A DNA stretch of 64,000 nucleotides from Nostoc sp. PCC 7524 (GTDB taxonomy: Bacteria; Cyanobacteriota; Cyanobacteriia; Cyanobacteriales; Nostocaceae): positions 620,001 through 684,000 of the forward strand of contig NC_019684.1 in the NCBI RefSeq assembly GCF_000316645.1, written 5' to 3'. Positions 56,607 to 64,000 of this stretch are shown one piece after another (position 1 is the stretch's first letter; every line of letters begins with the position of its first letter). The position numbers and the translations under genes were made by a program. A model generated the notes under the pieces. The model was not told the origin of the DNA. It saw only the letters and a program-made list of their open reading frames with translations, and ran no database searches.

Positions 56607-57074
56607 ATGGCACTCATTAGATGGGAACCATTCCGGGATATTGAACGCTTAGAACCATTCCGAGAAATTGATACTTTGCAACGGCAAATGAACCGTCTGC
56701 TGGAAAGATTAATGCCAACAGATGGTGGTGAAAGAACCGGATTGGCATTCATACCTGCGGCTGAACTCGAAGAAACAGATGATGCCGTTCATCTGAGACT
56801 AGAAGTACCCGGTTTAGAATCTAAAGATATTAACGTCGAAGCCACTCCTGAATTTATTGTGATTAACGGTGAACGCAAAACTGAAACTAAGACTGAAGAA
56901 GGTGGCATGACTCGTTCTGAATTTCGGTACGGTAGATTCCACAGAGAAATACCATTGCCTTGTCAAATTCAAAACGACAAAGTACAAGCTGAATACAAAA
57001 ACGGCATTCTCCGTCTTACCATGCCGAAAGCAGAATCTGAAAGACAAAAAGTTGTGAAAGTTAATCTCGGTTAA
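56607..57074 (+). CDS. hspA: small heat-shock protein Hsp20
   Basis: 155 residues. A short N-terminal arm (MALIRWEPFRDIERLEPFRE) is followed by the alpha-crystallin domain (about 45-145) with LRLEVPGLESKDINVEA and the A-x-x-x-n-GVL-like signature YKNGILRLTMPKAE. It holds unfolded proteins for refolding by DnaK, whose gene follows 168 bases downstream in the same direction. ATG at 56607 follows GAGGTG; the frame opens further up with a TTG. No CIRCE element is recognisable upstream. Confidence 0.94.
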   Translation: MALIRWEPFRDIERLEPFREIDTLQRQMNRLLERLMPTDGGERTGLAFIPAAELEETDDAVHLRLEVPGLESKDINVEATPEFIVINGERKTETKTEEGGMTRSEFRYGRFHREIPLPCQIQNDKVQAEYKNGILRLTMPKAESERQKVVKVNLG

Positions 57075-57149
57075 TTTGAGGGACTGGGAATTAGGGACTC
57101 TAAGGGACTTACAACTAAAAAAATATACAATCGCGAGGGGGAGCAGAGG

Positions 57150-57225
57150 AGCAGATGGGAAAATCCAATCCCCAATCCCCAGTCCCCAGTCCCCAGTCCC
57201 CAGTCCCCAATCCCCTACACCCCTA
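57150..57225. repeat. STRR block (CCCCAGT/CCCCAAT) upstream of dnaK
   Basis: About seven CCCCAAT/CCCCAGT heptamers between hsp20 and dnaK, ending about 20 bases before the dnaK start. The dnaK ribosome site GAGGAAA lies outside it. Confidence 0.9.
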
Positions 57226-57241
57226 AACAGAGGAAATTCTT

Positions 57242-59131
57242 ATGGCAAAAGTAGTTGGCATTGATTTAGGGACGACGAACTCTTGTGTTGCTGTTATGGA
57301 AGGGGGACAACCAAGCGTCATTGCCAATGCAGAGGGACAACGGATTACTCCCTCTGTTGTTGCATATACCAAAACAGGTGAACGCTTGGTGGGACAGATT
57401 GCCAGACGGCAAGCTGTGATGAACCCAGAAAACACTTTTTATTCTGTCAAACGCTTCATTGGACGCAAATTTGATGAAGTTACCCATGAAGCCACAGAGG
57501 TTTCTTATCGAATCATCCGTGACAGTAATGAGAATGTCAAATTGGACTGTCCCGCAGTTGGTAAACAATTTGCCCCTGAAGAAATTTCTGCCCAAGTGCT
57601 GCGGAAATTGGTAGATGATGCCAGCAAATATTTAGGAGAAAAAGTTACCCAAGCAGTAATTACAGTTCCGGCATACTTTAATGACTCCCAACGTCAAGCT
57701 ACCAAAGATGCTGGAAAAATTGCTGGTATAGAAGTTCTCCGCATCATCAACGAACCAACAGCCGCCGCCCTCGCCTACGGTTTGGATAAAAAGCAAAATG
57801 AAACTATCTTAGTGTTTGACCTTGGGGGTGGAACCTTTGATGTTTCTATTTTGGAAGTAGGTGATGGTGTATTTGAAGTTAAATCCACCAGTGGCGACAC
57901 CCATTTAGGTGGTGATGATTTTGATAAAAAGATTGTCGATTGGCTAGCTAATGAGTTTCAACACAACGAAGGTGTAGACTTGCGAAAAGATAAGCAAGCA
58001 CTGCAACGATTAACAGAAGCCGCCGAAAAAGCCAAAATTGAACTTTCCAGTGCGACGCAAACTAATATCAATCTCCCCTTTATCACCGCCACCCAAGCAG
58101 GGCCAAAACACCTGGATATGACCCTGACACGGGTGAAATTTGAGGAGATGTGCGCCGATTTATTTGACCGTTGTCGTAAGCCTGTCCAACAAGCATTACA
58201 AGACGCTAGACTTTCTAACGCTGAACTGGATGAAGTTGTCTTAGTTGGTGGTTCAACGCGCATTCCTGCGGTGCAAGCATTAGTCCGGCAACTAACAGGG
58301 AAAGACCCATGTCAAGGAGTGAACCCAGATGAAGTGGTAGCGGTAGGTGCAGCCATTCAAGCGGGTGTGTTATCAGGCGAAGTCAAAGATATCCTGCTGT
58401 TGGATGTCACACCGTTGTCCTTGGGTGTGGAAACTCTGGGTGGTGTGATGACTAAGATTATTGAACGCAACACCACCATCCCGGTGAAGAAATCAGAAAC
58501 CTTCTCTACCGCCGCCGATGGACAATCAAATGTCGAAATTCACGTCCTCCAAGGAGAACGAGAATTAGCTCAAGATAACAAAAGTTTGGGTAATTTCCGT
58601 TTAGATGGCATTCCCCCAGCACCTAGGGGTGTACCACAAATTGAAGTCACCTTTGATATTGATGCTAATGGTATTCTCTCGGTGACGGCAAAAGACCGGG
58701 CAACCAGCAAACAGCAATCGATTTCGATTACAGGTGCTTCTACACTGGATAAACGTGATGTGGAACGCATGGTGAGGGATGCAGAAGCCCACGCCGCCGA
58801 AGATCGTCAGCGCCGTGAACAAATTGATGCCAAGAACATAGCAGACTCTCTGGTATATCAAGCAGAAAAACAAATGCGTGATTTGGGCGATAAAGTCAAC
58901 GCCAGCGACAGGAGTCGAGTGGAAGGATTAGTCAACGATTTACGGGAAGCGATTAATCAAGATCATAGCGATCGCATTAAGTCTTTAACCAATGAATTAC
59001 AACAAGCCCTGATGCAAGTTGGTAGTGCCGTTTATGCCCAAGCCGCAGGAACTACGGGAAGTACAACCCCAGGTGAAGAAAGAGGCGGCGGTGACGATGT
59101 GATTGATGCTGATTTTGTCGAAAGTAAATAG
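57242..59131 (+). CDS. dnaK: molecular chaperone DnaK (Hsp70)
   Basis: 629 residues. The N-terminal ATPase domain opens with [14 protein letters not shown] and has the phosphate-2 loop [14 protein letters not shown] and the adenosine motif [12 protein letters not shown]. The linker [11 protein letters not shown] leads to the substrate-binding domain and a lid with an acidic, glycine-rich end ([15 protein letters not shown]). ATG at 57242 follows GAGGAAA. Cyanobacteria usually carry two or three dnaK genes; I cannot tell which this is. No dnaJ or grpE is adjacent. Confidence 0.97.
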   Translation: MAKVVGIDLGTTNSCVAVMEGGQPSVIANAEGQRITPSVVAYTKTGERLVGQIARRQAVMNPENTFYSVKRFIGRKFDEVTHEATEVSYRIIRDSNENVKLDCPAVGKQFAPEEISAQVLRKLVDDASKYLGEKVTQAVITVPAYFNDSQRQATKDAGKIAGIEVLRIINEPTAAALAYGLDKKQNETILVFDLGGGTFDVSILEVGDGVFEVKSTSGDTHLGGDDFDKKIVDWLANEFQHNEGVDLRKDKQALQRLTEAAEKAKIELSSATQTNINLPFITATQAGPKHLDMTLTRVKFEEMCADLFDRCRKPVQQALQDARLSNAELDEVVLVGGSTRIPAVQALVRQLTGKDPCQGVNPDEVVAVGAAIQAGVLSGEVKDILLLDVTPLSLGVETLGGVMTKIIERNTTIPVKKSETFSTAADGQSNVEIHVLQGERELAQDNKSLGNFRLDGIPPAPRGVPQIEVTFDIDANGILSVTAKDRATSKQQSISITGASTLDKRDVERMVRDAEAHAAEDRQRREQIDAKNIADSLVYQAEKQMRDLGDKVNASDRSRVEGLVNDLREAINQDHSDRIKSLTNELQQALMQVGSAVYAQAAGTTGSTTPGEERGGGDDVIDADFVESK

Positions 59132-59175
59132 TGGCGAGTGCTGTTAGCGGAAGCGGGGCGATGAGCTGCGTAATG

Positions 59176-59206
59176 AGTGCTGAGTAAAGTATTTTTACTC
59201 AGCACT
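59176..59206 (+). terminator. hairpin after dnaK
   Basis: A perfect 13-bp stem AGTGCTGAGTAAA/TTTACTCAGCACT with a GTATT loop, 44 bases after the dnaK stop. The T-tract is weak. GTGCTGAGT is also a dispersed repeat, so the terminator role is likely but not certain. Confidence 0.55.
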
Positions 59207-59644
59207 TTCAGTAGATAAACATCGAAAATGTAAACTCCTTACTATTTTGGCAGATGAACAAGTCCACTAAATATAGATCATATTTGATTGCATCCTGCTA
59301 AGAGCATAAAACTTGAGTAGCAAAAGTACAATGTGGACACTCTCATTGGTTTGTTATAAATCTTTGTAAAGAAACCCGGAAAATAGTGATTTCCTAAATT
59401 GTTCTACTTTTTGTATTTAATACTTCAGAGATATGGAAGTAAATAGTACCTAGATGTTGATAATGAACTATATGCTAAGAAGATGACTAATTTATGACTC
59501 CCGGTTTCTACTATGCCAACTTGACATTTATTGTTCTGCACAAAATTGCTGATTAGAATCGAGTAGATAAGTAAACACACACTGATCCCTGTTTGTTTGC
59601 TTGAATAGCTATATTGATAGGATTGAAATTCAACATTCTTGATT
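59207..59644. other. intergenic region upstream of the zinc-ribbon gene
   Basis: About 440 AT-rich bases with no repeats or ORFs that I can support. It should contain the promoter of the two genes that follow. Confidence 0.5.
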
Positions 59645-59890
59645 ATGGCCAGTAAAGTAATTAATGTTAGAGAATATACTGTCAAAGCCCATCAAAGGCT
59701 AATTCACACACGCGTTTTTAACTTCGTCTGTAAAGAGTGCAACGAAACTACAAAACGCGAGACTTTTGGGCCTCGTCCTTTATATTGCGAGAGATGTCGC
59801 CCACCACAACCACCCAAAAAATCGCCGCAGCCAACTCACAAGGCTAAACCTCGTCCAATGACTTACCAAAGTGATACTGATTTGGGTTGA
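59645..59890 (+). CDS. small zinc-ribbon protein, unknown function
   Basis: 81 residues, basic. Two cysteine pairs, CKEC and CERC, separated by about 20 residues form a zinc ribbon. The N-terminus is VNVREYTV-like ([20 protein letters not shown]) and the C-terminal third is proline-rich and basic ([16 protein letters not shown]), suitable for binding nucleic acid. I do not recognise a characterised family, though the protein looks conserved. ATG at 59645 is preferred to TTG at 59639. The next gene starts 11 bases after its stop, so the two are almost certainly co-transcribed. Confidence 0.8.
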   Translation: MASKVINVREYTVKAHQRLIHTRVFNFVCKECNETTKRETFGPRPLYCERCRPPQPPKKSPQPTHKAKPRPMTYQSDTDLG

Positions 59891-59901
59891 TTTGAAACTA
59901 C

Positions 59902-60921
59902 ATGATGAATCCTCAATTGCATTTAGAACCCCCTCCCCAAGACTTTCTCTCTCCCTTGTTAGAACTTAGAGACTACTATGCAGGTTTGGTAGAAGAGTAC
60001 GAAAGTTTATATACACAGGCGCGATCGCAGCTGGATCATGTACAAGCTTTATTATCTAGCTGGTCTTCTGATTCAGACCCAAAAAACCAAATTCCCGCAG
60101 TTAAAGTAACGCCGCAATTATCCCCATCTCCTCAAGATGACTCTGTGCTATCTACATCTGATAGTGCTTCTTTCTCACAGATTGATGCGTCAGAGTTGCG
60201 CCAATCTGACATCGAAAGCGCAGACTCCTTGGAAATAGAGGATTCTGCTACTACGGTTATAGATACCGACGAGCCTTCCACACCCGATTTATCCGAGATC
60301 ACGCCGGAAACTATTAAAGGCGTTGACATTCCGATGTTACCCCAGTATCAATCTCTGTCTCGGATGGATGCGATCGCTCGGTTATTGCGAGAACATATTG
60401 GTGTTGTCTGCCATATAGATTTCATTGTGCGATCGCTGTATGGTGAGTTAGAACCATTTGTTTTCAAAGTCGTCAAAGGCAGAGTTCAGTCTTCTCTCAC
60501 CCAAGGTAGAGAAAGACAAGCTTGGTTTGGCATCCCTGACGAACCCGGTTGTTACACCTTAGATTTAAGTTTGGTAACTTCTAATCGTACTCATAGGTAC
60601 TCTCAACACGGCAGAAGTAAGAAGAAGAAATCTGTAGTAGTGCCGAGTACGAATGTCATACCCATGCTCGAAGCTTATGAAGGGCAATTTTTGATTGATG
60701 CGTTGACTGTCTTCTTTAAACAAAATCCAGGCACAGTCTTTAGCGTTGCTGAAGTGATCACTGGACTTTATGGAGAACTAGATGAAGAAGAAGTCAAAGA
60801 AGTCAAGAGCAAGGTACTCAATGAATTATCTCGTGGCTATCGTATAGGGAGATTCGCCAGAATCCCAAACAAAGTTGGCTTTTATACCTTGGATTTGAAG
60901 TTAGCAGCTAAATCGGGGTAG
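59902..60921 (+). CDS. protein with duplicated winged-helix-like module, unknown function
   Basis: 339 residues. An N-terminal helix (about 15-50) precedes an acidic, Ser/Asp-rich linker (about 55-135). Two copies of a module of about 70 residues follow (about 155-225 and 265-335). Each copy has a hydrophobic helix, the motif LYGEL followed by VKxVKxxVxxxLxxG, then the ending F.RIP or WFGIP with GxYTLDL. The pattern suggests paired winged-helix or similar DNA- or protein-binding domains. No known name comes to mind. Two adjacent ATG codons (59902, 59905) are possible starts. It follows the zinc-ribbon gene by 11 bases. Confidence 0.8.
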   Translation: MMNPQLHLEPPPQDFLSPLLELRDYYAGLVEEYESLYTQARSQLDHVQALLSSWSSDSDPKNQIPAVKVTPQLSPSPQDDSVLSTSDSASFSQIDASELRQSDIESADSLEIEDSATTVIDTDEPSTPDLSEITPETIKGVDIPMLPQYQSLSRMDAIARLLREHIGVVCHIDFIVRSLYGELEPFVFKVVKGRVQSSLTQGRERQAWFGIPDEPGCYTLDLSLVTSNRTHRYSQHGRSKKKKSVVVPSTNVIPMLEAYEGQFLIDALTVFFKQNPGTVFSVAEVITGLYGELDEEEVKEVKSKVLNELSRGYRIGRFARIPNKVGFYTLDLKLAAKSG

Positions 60922-61100
60922 GGGATTGGGGACTGGGGATTGGGGACTAGGCAAAAACTTCTACCTTGTCTCCCTTGTCTACCTTGTCTCCCTTGTCTCC
61001 CCTCACTCCCACCCTGCGGGTAGGCTTACGCCATCGTAAGAGAAGCTGATGCTACATCCTCCCCTGCTTCCTCTGCCCCTCTGCCCCTCTGCCCCCCTAC
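60918..61100. repeat. STRR and GC-rich repeat block between convergent genes
   Basis: GGGGACT/GGGGATT units (60918-60950), CCTTGTCT-type units (60960-61000), a GC-rich dispersed repeat (about 61010-61050) and CCCCTCTG units up to the glpK stop. Confidence 0.85.
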
Positions 61101-61103
61101 TCC

Positions 61104-62621
61104 CTACTCCTCCCACGCCAGAGAGCGTTTAACGGCTTTCTGCCAGGTGGTGAAGTTGGCTGTGGCGCGATCGCTTTCTTTTCCTGGCTCAAATATGCGA
61201 TCAATTTGGCGTTGGTTTACCAGTTGTGGATAACTATCCCAAAATCCGATGGCAATACCTGCGGCAAAGGCTGCACCTTGTACGGTTGTATCGCGCATGG
61301 TAGGGCGTTCTACGGGAATGCCTAAGACATCGGCTTGCAACTGCATGAGAAAATTGTTCTCACAAGCGCCACCGTCTACAATTAAACGCTGCATGGGATT
61401 GCTACTAGAAGTGTTGATTGCTTGTACTATTTCTCTGACTTGATAGGCGATCGCTTCTAATACAGCCCTGACTAGATGCTGGGGTTGCACACCAGCCGTA
61501 ATCCCAAAAAATGCTCCTCTGGCGCTCATGTCCCAATAAGGTGCGCCTAGTCCGCTCAAGGCAGGGACAAAGTAGACTCCACCATTATCAGGAACTTGCT
61601 CGGCCATGGTTTCAGTTTCCGCCGCAGTTTTGATTAACTTGATGCCATCACGCAACCATTGGATACAAGCGCCACTGGTAAACATACTGCCTTCTAGGGC
61701 ATAGCCAACATCTAAGTTATTGCTGTCATTGGCTTGTGTCCATGCCACTGTAGAAATCAGTTGATTTTGGGAACGCACAATATTACTACCAGTATGAGCC
61801 ACCAAAAAGCTACCAGTGCCGTAAGTACATTTCATCAAACCGGGGCGATCGCAGCCGTGACCAAATAAAGCCGCTTGCTGATCACCTAAAATAGCTGTAA
61901 TGGGGATAGCCGCACCGATTAACTCGGTATCAGTAACGCCAAATTCTCCTAAACTGGGTTGAATTGTCGGTAAGATATGCGCCGGAATTTGGAAAATATC
62001 TAATAATCTCTCATCCCACTTGCAGGTTGTGAGATTCATTAACATGGTGCGGCTAGCGTTGCTGTGGTCGGTGGCGTGGACTTTTCCGCCTGTGAGTTGC
62101 CACAGCACCCAAGTATCAATTGTACCAGCGAGGATATTGTTTAAATCAACGCCTGTAATCTTGTCTAAAAGCCATCTGAGTTTAGTTGCAGAAAAATAAG
62201 CATCGATTACTAACCCAGTGCGATCGTATATTTCCTGAGCGTAACCTTGCTGTTGTAATTGGTGACACAGGGGAGCAGTGCGGCGGTCTTGCCAGACAAT
62301 AGCATTATGTAATGGCTTACCTGTGGTTTTATCCCAGAGTAGACAGGTTTCTCGTTGTACAGTTAAACCAATGGCTGCAATTTCCGATGGGTTGATTTGG
62401 GCGTTAGACATGGCAGTTTGCATCACCCAACAGGTATCCTGCCAAATAACTTCCGGGTCATGTTCCAACCATCCGGGCTGGGGATAGTATTGTGTGAGTT
62501 CTTTATATGCCTGCCCGATAATCTTACCATCGGCGTTAAAGATAAAAGCGCGGTTGCCTGTTGTACCTAAATCTAACGCTAGGATATAGCCGGATGATTT
62601 TGTGCTACCCAATGTCTGCAT
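61104..62621 (-). CDS. glpK: glycerol kinase
   Basis: 505 residues of the FGGY carbohydrate kinase family; it makes glycerol 3-phosphate for lipid synthesis. The N-terminal phosphate loop is LALDLGTTGNRAF, where the usual motif has Ser-Ser-Arg. WQDRRT, the central substrate-site region AILGDQQAALFG and the C-terminal VDGGACENNFLMQ are present. Length is normal. The stop TAG lies where the coding end meets an STRR. No glpF or glpD is adjacent. Confidence 0.93.
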   Translation of the reverse strand: MQTLGSTKSSGYILALDLGTTGNRAFIFNADGKIIGQAYKELTQYYPQPGWLEHDPEVIWQDTCWVMQTAMSNAQINPSEIAAIGLTVQRETCLLWDKTTGKPLHNAIVWQDRRTAPLCHQLQQQGYAQEIYDRTGLVIDAYFSATKLRWLLDKITGVDLNNILAGTIDTWVLWQLTGGKVHATDHSNASRTMLMNLTTCKWDERLLDIFQIPAHILPTIQPSLGEFGVTDTELIGAAIPITAILGDQQAALFGHGCDRPGLMKCTYGTGSFLVAHTGSNIVRSQNQLISTVAWTQANDSNNLDVGYALEGSMFTSGACIQWLRDGIKLIKTAAETETMAEQVPDNGGVYFVPALSGLGAPYWDMSARGAFFGITAGVQPQHLVRAVLEAIAYQVREIVQAINTSSSNPMQRLIVDGGACENNFLMQLQADVLGIPVERPTMRDTTVQGAAFAAGIAIGFWDSYPQLVNQRQIDRIFEPGKESDRATANFTTWQKAVKRSLAWEE

Positions 62622-62752
62622 AAACCCTGATTAACATCACAATAAAATCTTAGTTTGTAGTCAGCAATAAATTCGCTTATAGACGGGATGAACAGGACTA
62701 AAGTCCTTACTACAAACTGGAAGTTACGAAGCGTGATGCGTAAAGCCCCCAA

Positions 62753-62790
62753 GTATGAGGTACAAAACCAATAAGTTTTGTACCTCATAC
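62753..62790. repeat. 16-bp-stem hairpin upstream of glpK
   Basis: GTATGAGGTACAAAAC and its exact reverse complement surround a six-base loop. There is no T-run on the minus strand, so termination of the cax transcript is uncertain. A second small inverted repeat, AACCTCC/GGAGGTT, is at 62798-62820. Confidence 0.7.
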
Positions 62791-62897
62791 GTCTTTTAAC
62801 CTCCTAAGATTTGGGAGGTTGATAGTAATATCGCATTTTTTGTAGGGTGTGGGGGTGCGATCGCTAATTGATGCTCTCCCTACACCCTTGTACTAAA

Positions 62898-63986
62898 CTA
62901 ACCAATACCATCGATAACTGGGTGAAAGTAAAAGGCAAAACCTAATACTGTATAGGCAGCTAATAGCAAAGTGCCTTCTAACCAATTGGACTTACCATCA
63001 GAACTAATACTATTAGCAATTAACACCGCTACAACTACAGCTACTAATTCAAAAGGCTGGAAATCTAAATCCATTGGTTGACCGAATATCCACCCAGCAA
63101 TGACTAACACGGGGGCGACAAATAAGGCAATCTGCATACTTGAACCCACAGCCACAGACAAAGAAAGATCCATTTTATCTTTCATGGCTACAGTGACGGC
63201 TGTGGCGTGTTCGGCTGCATTGCCAATAATGGGAACCAAGATTACCCCGGTAAACAGTGCGGTCAAACCTAGCTGGGAGGTAGCCACTTCTAAAGAATCA
63301 ACCAATAATTCTGACTCTAACGCCACAAACAGGGTACATACTAACAGTACACCACTCCATAACCAAATATTGGGCTTGGTATGAGTTTCGTCTGCTTCGG
63401 TTTCTGCTATACCCACATCATATAAATAGGCGTGGGTTTTCATGGAAAATAGTAGCGTTAGGGCGTAAACCAAAATTAATACCACTGCCACAGCCAGGGA
63501 TAAATATTGTAAAACTTCTTCTCCGATTCCCTTAGCGGTATAGTTCATGGCTGTGGGTAGCAAAATCGCAATTACCGCTAAATTCATCACAGAAGCATTT
63601 ACCCGCGCCACAATCGGCTGAAATGTCTGTTCTTTATAGCGCAGTCCCCCCAAAAGCATAGCAAGACCCATTACCAGCAGTAAGTTACCGATAATCGAGC
63701 CGGTAATACTGGCCTTGACGACATTCACTAGCCCACCTTTCAAAGCTACTAAAGCAATGATCAGTTCTGTCGCATTGCCAAAGGTGGCGTTTAACAATCC
63801 CCCTAAGCTTGGCCCTACCACCACAGCAATTTCTTCTGTCGCGGTACCCATCCACGCCGCTAGGGGCAGAATAGCTAAACCGGCGGTGATGAAAACGACT
63901 AACTCTCCCCACTCTAGAAAATGGGCGGCTAAGGAAATGGGGATAAAGAGTAACAGAAACAGAAAAAGAATGTTTTTGCCTGACAT
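62898..63986 (-). CDS. cax: calcium/proton exchanger (CAX family)
   Basis: 362 residues with about 11 membrane spans in two homologous halves. The two alpha-repeat motifs are GNATELIIALVALKGG (about residue 70) and GNAAEHATAVTVAMK (about residue 254), with the ion-binding glutamates. A short acidic segment (AETEADETH) separates the halves. It exports Ca2+ in exchange for H+; in cyanobacteria this supports salt and alkaline pH tolerance (family knowledge). ATG at 63986 gives the complete protein within the window. Confidence 0.94.
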   Translation of the reverse strand: MSGKNILFLFLLLFIPISLAAHFLEWGELVVFITAGLAILPLAAWMGTATEEIAVVVGPSLGGLLNATFGNATELIIALVALKGGLVNVVKASITGSIIGNLLLVMGLAMLLGGLRYKEQTFQPIVARVNASVMNLAVIAILLPTAMNYTAKGIGEEVLQYLSLAVAVVLILVYALTLLFSMKTHAYLYDVGIAETEADETHTKPNIWLWSGVLLVCTLFVALESELLVDSLEVATSQLGLTALFTGVILVPIIGNAAEHATAVTVAMKDKMDLSLSVAVGSSMQIALFVAPVLVIAGWIFGQPMDLDFQPFELVAVVVAVLIANSISSDGKSNWLEGTLLLAAYTVLGFAFYFHPVIDGIG

Positions 63987-64000
63987 TTGTAACTTTTAGT

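Overview
The window is chromosomal DNA of a filamentous, heterocyst-forming type cyanobacterium (Nostoc/Anabaena group). Three things point there: the octamer GCGATCGC (HIP1) is abundant; 7- and 9-bp short tandemly repeated sequences (STRRs, e.g. CCCCAAT, GGGGACT, ACTCCCT) fill many gaps; and the gene content is cyanobacterial (PatA/PixG-type regulators, plastid-type E2, kinases with a C-terminal WD40 propeller, DUF4168 and SpoIIM/RDD membrane proteins). I could not decide the species. I saw no rRNA, tRNA, CRISPR array, prophage or intact transposase.

Layout. 1-6.8 kb: a truncated beta-propeller protein, a P-type Ca2+ ATPase, recF and glgA. 7.7-15.5 kb: a five-gene chemotaxis-like array (PATAN response regulator, CheY, CheW, MCP, hybrid CheA) in the pix/hmp order; its MCP has a periplasmic sensor and no GAF domains, so it resembles Hmp more than the phototaxis systems. 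15.7-31 kb: mostly housekeeping genes, including an APC permease, a DUF427 protein, a Uma2-family protein, recQ, acyl-ACP/CoA synthetase, a YlqD-family protein, pyruvate dehydrogenase E2 and two Ser/Thr kinases. Between recQ and the synthetase lie two short related membrane-peptide ORFs, the second with ATA where the first has its ATG. 32-37 kb: a 1683-residue Calx-beta/RTX protein, probably secreted.

37-44.6 kb is a hopanoid-side-chain locus: a nucleosidase/phosphorylase (HpnG-like), an RND exporter, HpnA and HpnH, followed by a DUF2237 protein and a squalene/phytoene synthase-family enzyme. HpnH and HpnG are known to add adenosine to hopene and then remove adenine. The neighbouring exporter and synthase suggest supply and transport roles, which is inference.

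44.8-64 kb: a FAD/Rieske oxidoreductase, a large membrane hybrid histidine kinase, a DUF4168 protein, holA, a 2H-phosphoesterase-like protein, RDD and membrane proteins divergent from a SpoIIM-family gene, hsp20-dnaK, a small zinc-ribbon protein next to a protein with a duplicated module, glpK and a Ca2+/H+ exchanger.

The most unusual theme is how far repeats intrude into genes. An STRR block is translated in frame inside the RND exporter, and a 12-bp-stem palindrome lies inside hpnG. A MITE-like element ends on the start codon of the hybrid cheA. STRRs supply the 3' ends or stop codons of the hybrid kinase, the RDD protein and glpK, and an STRR ends three bases before the recF start codon. 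Three families of short elements with terminal inverted repeats are also present.
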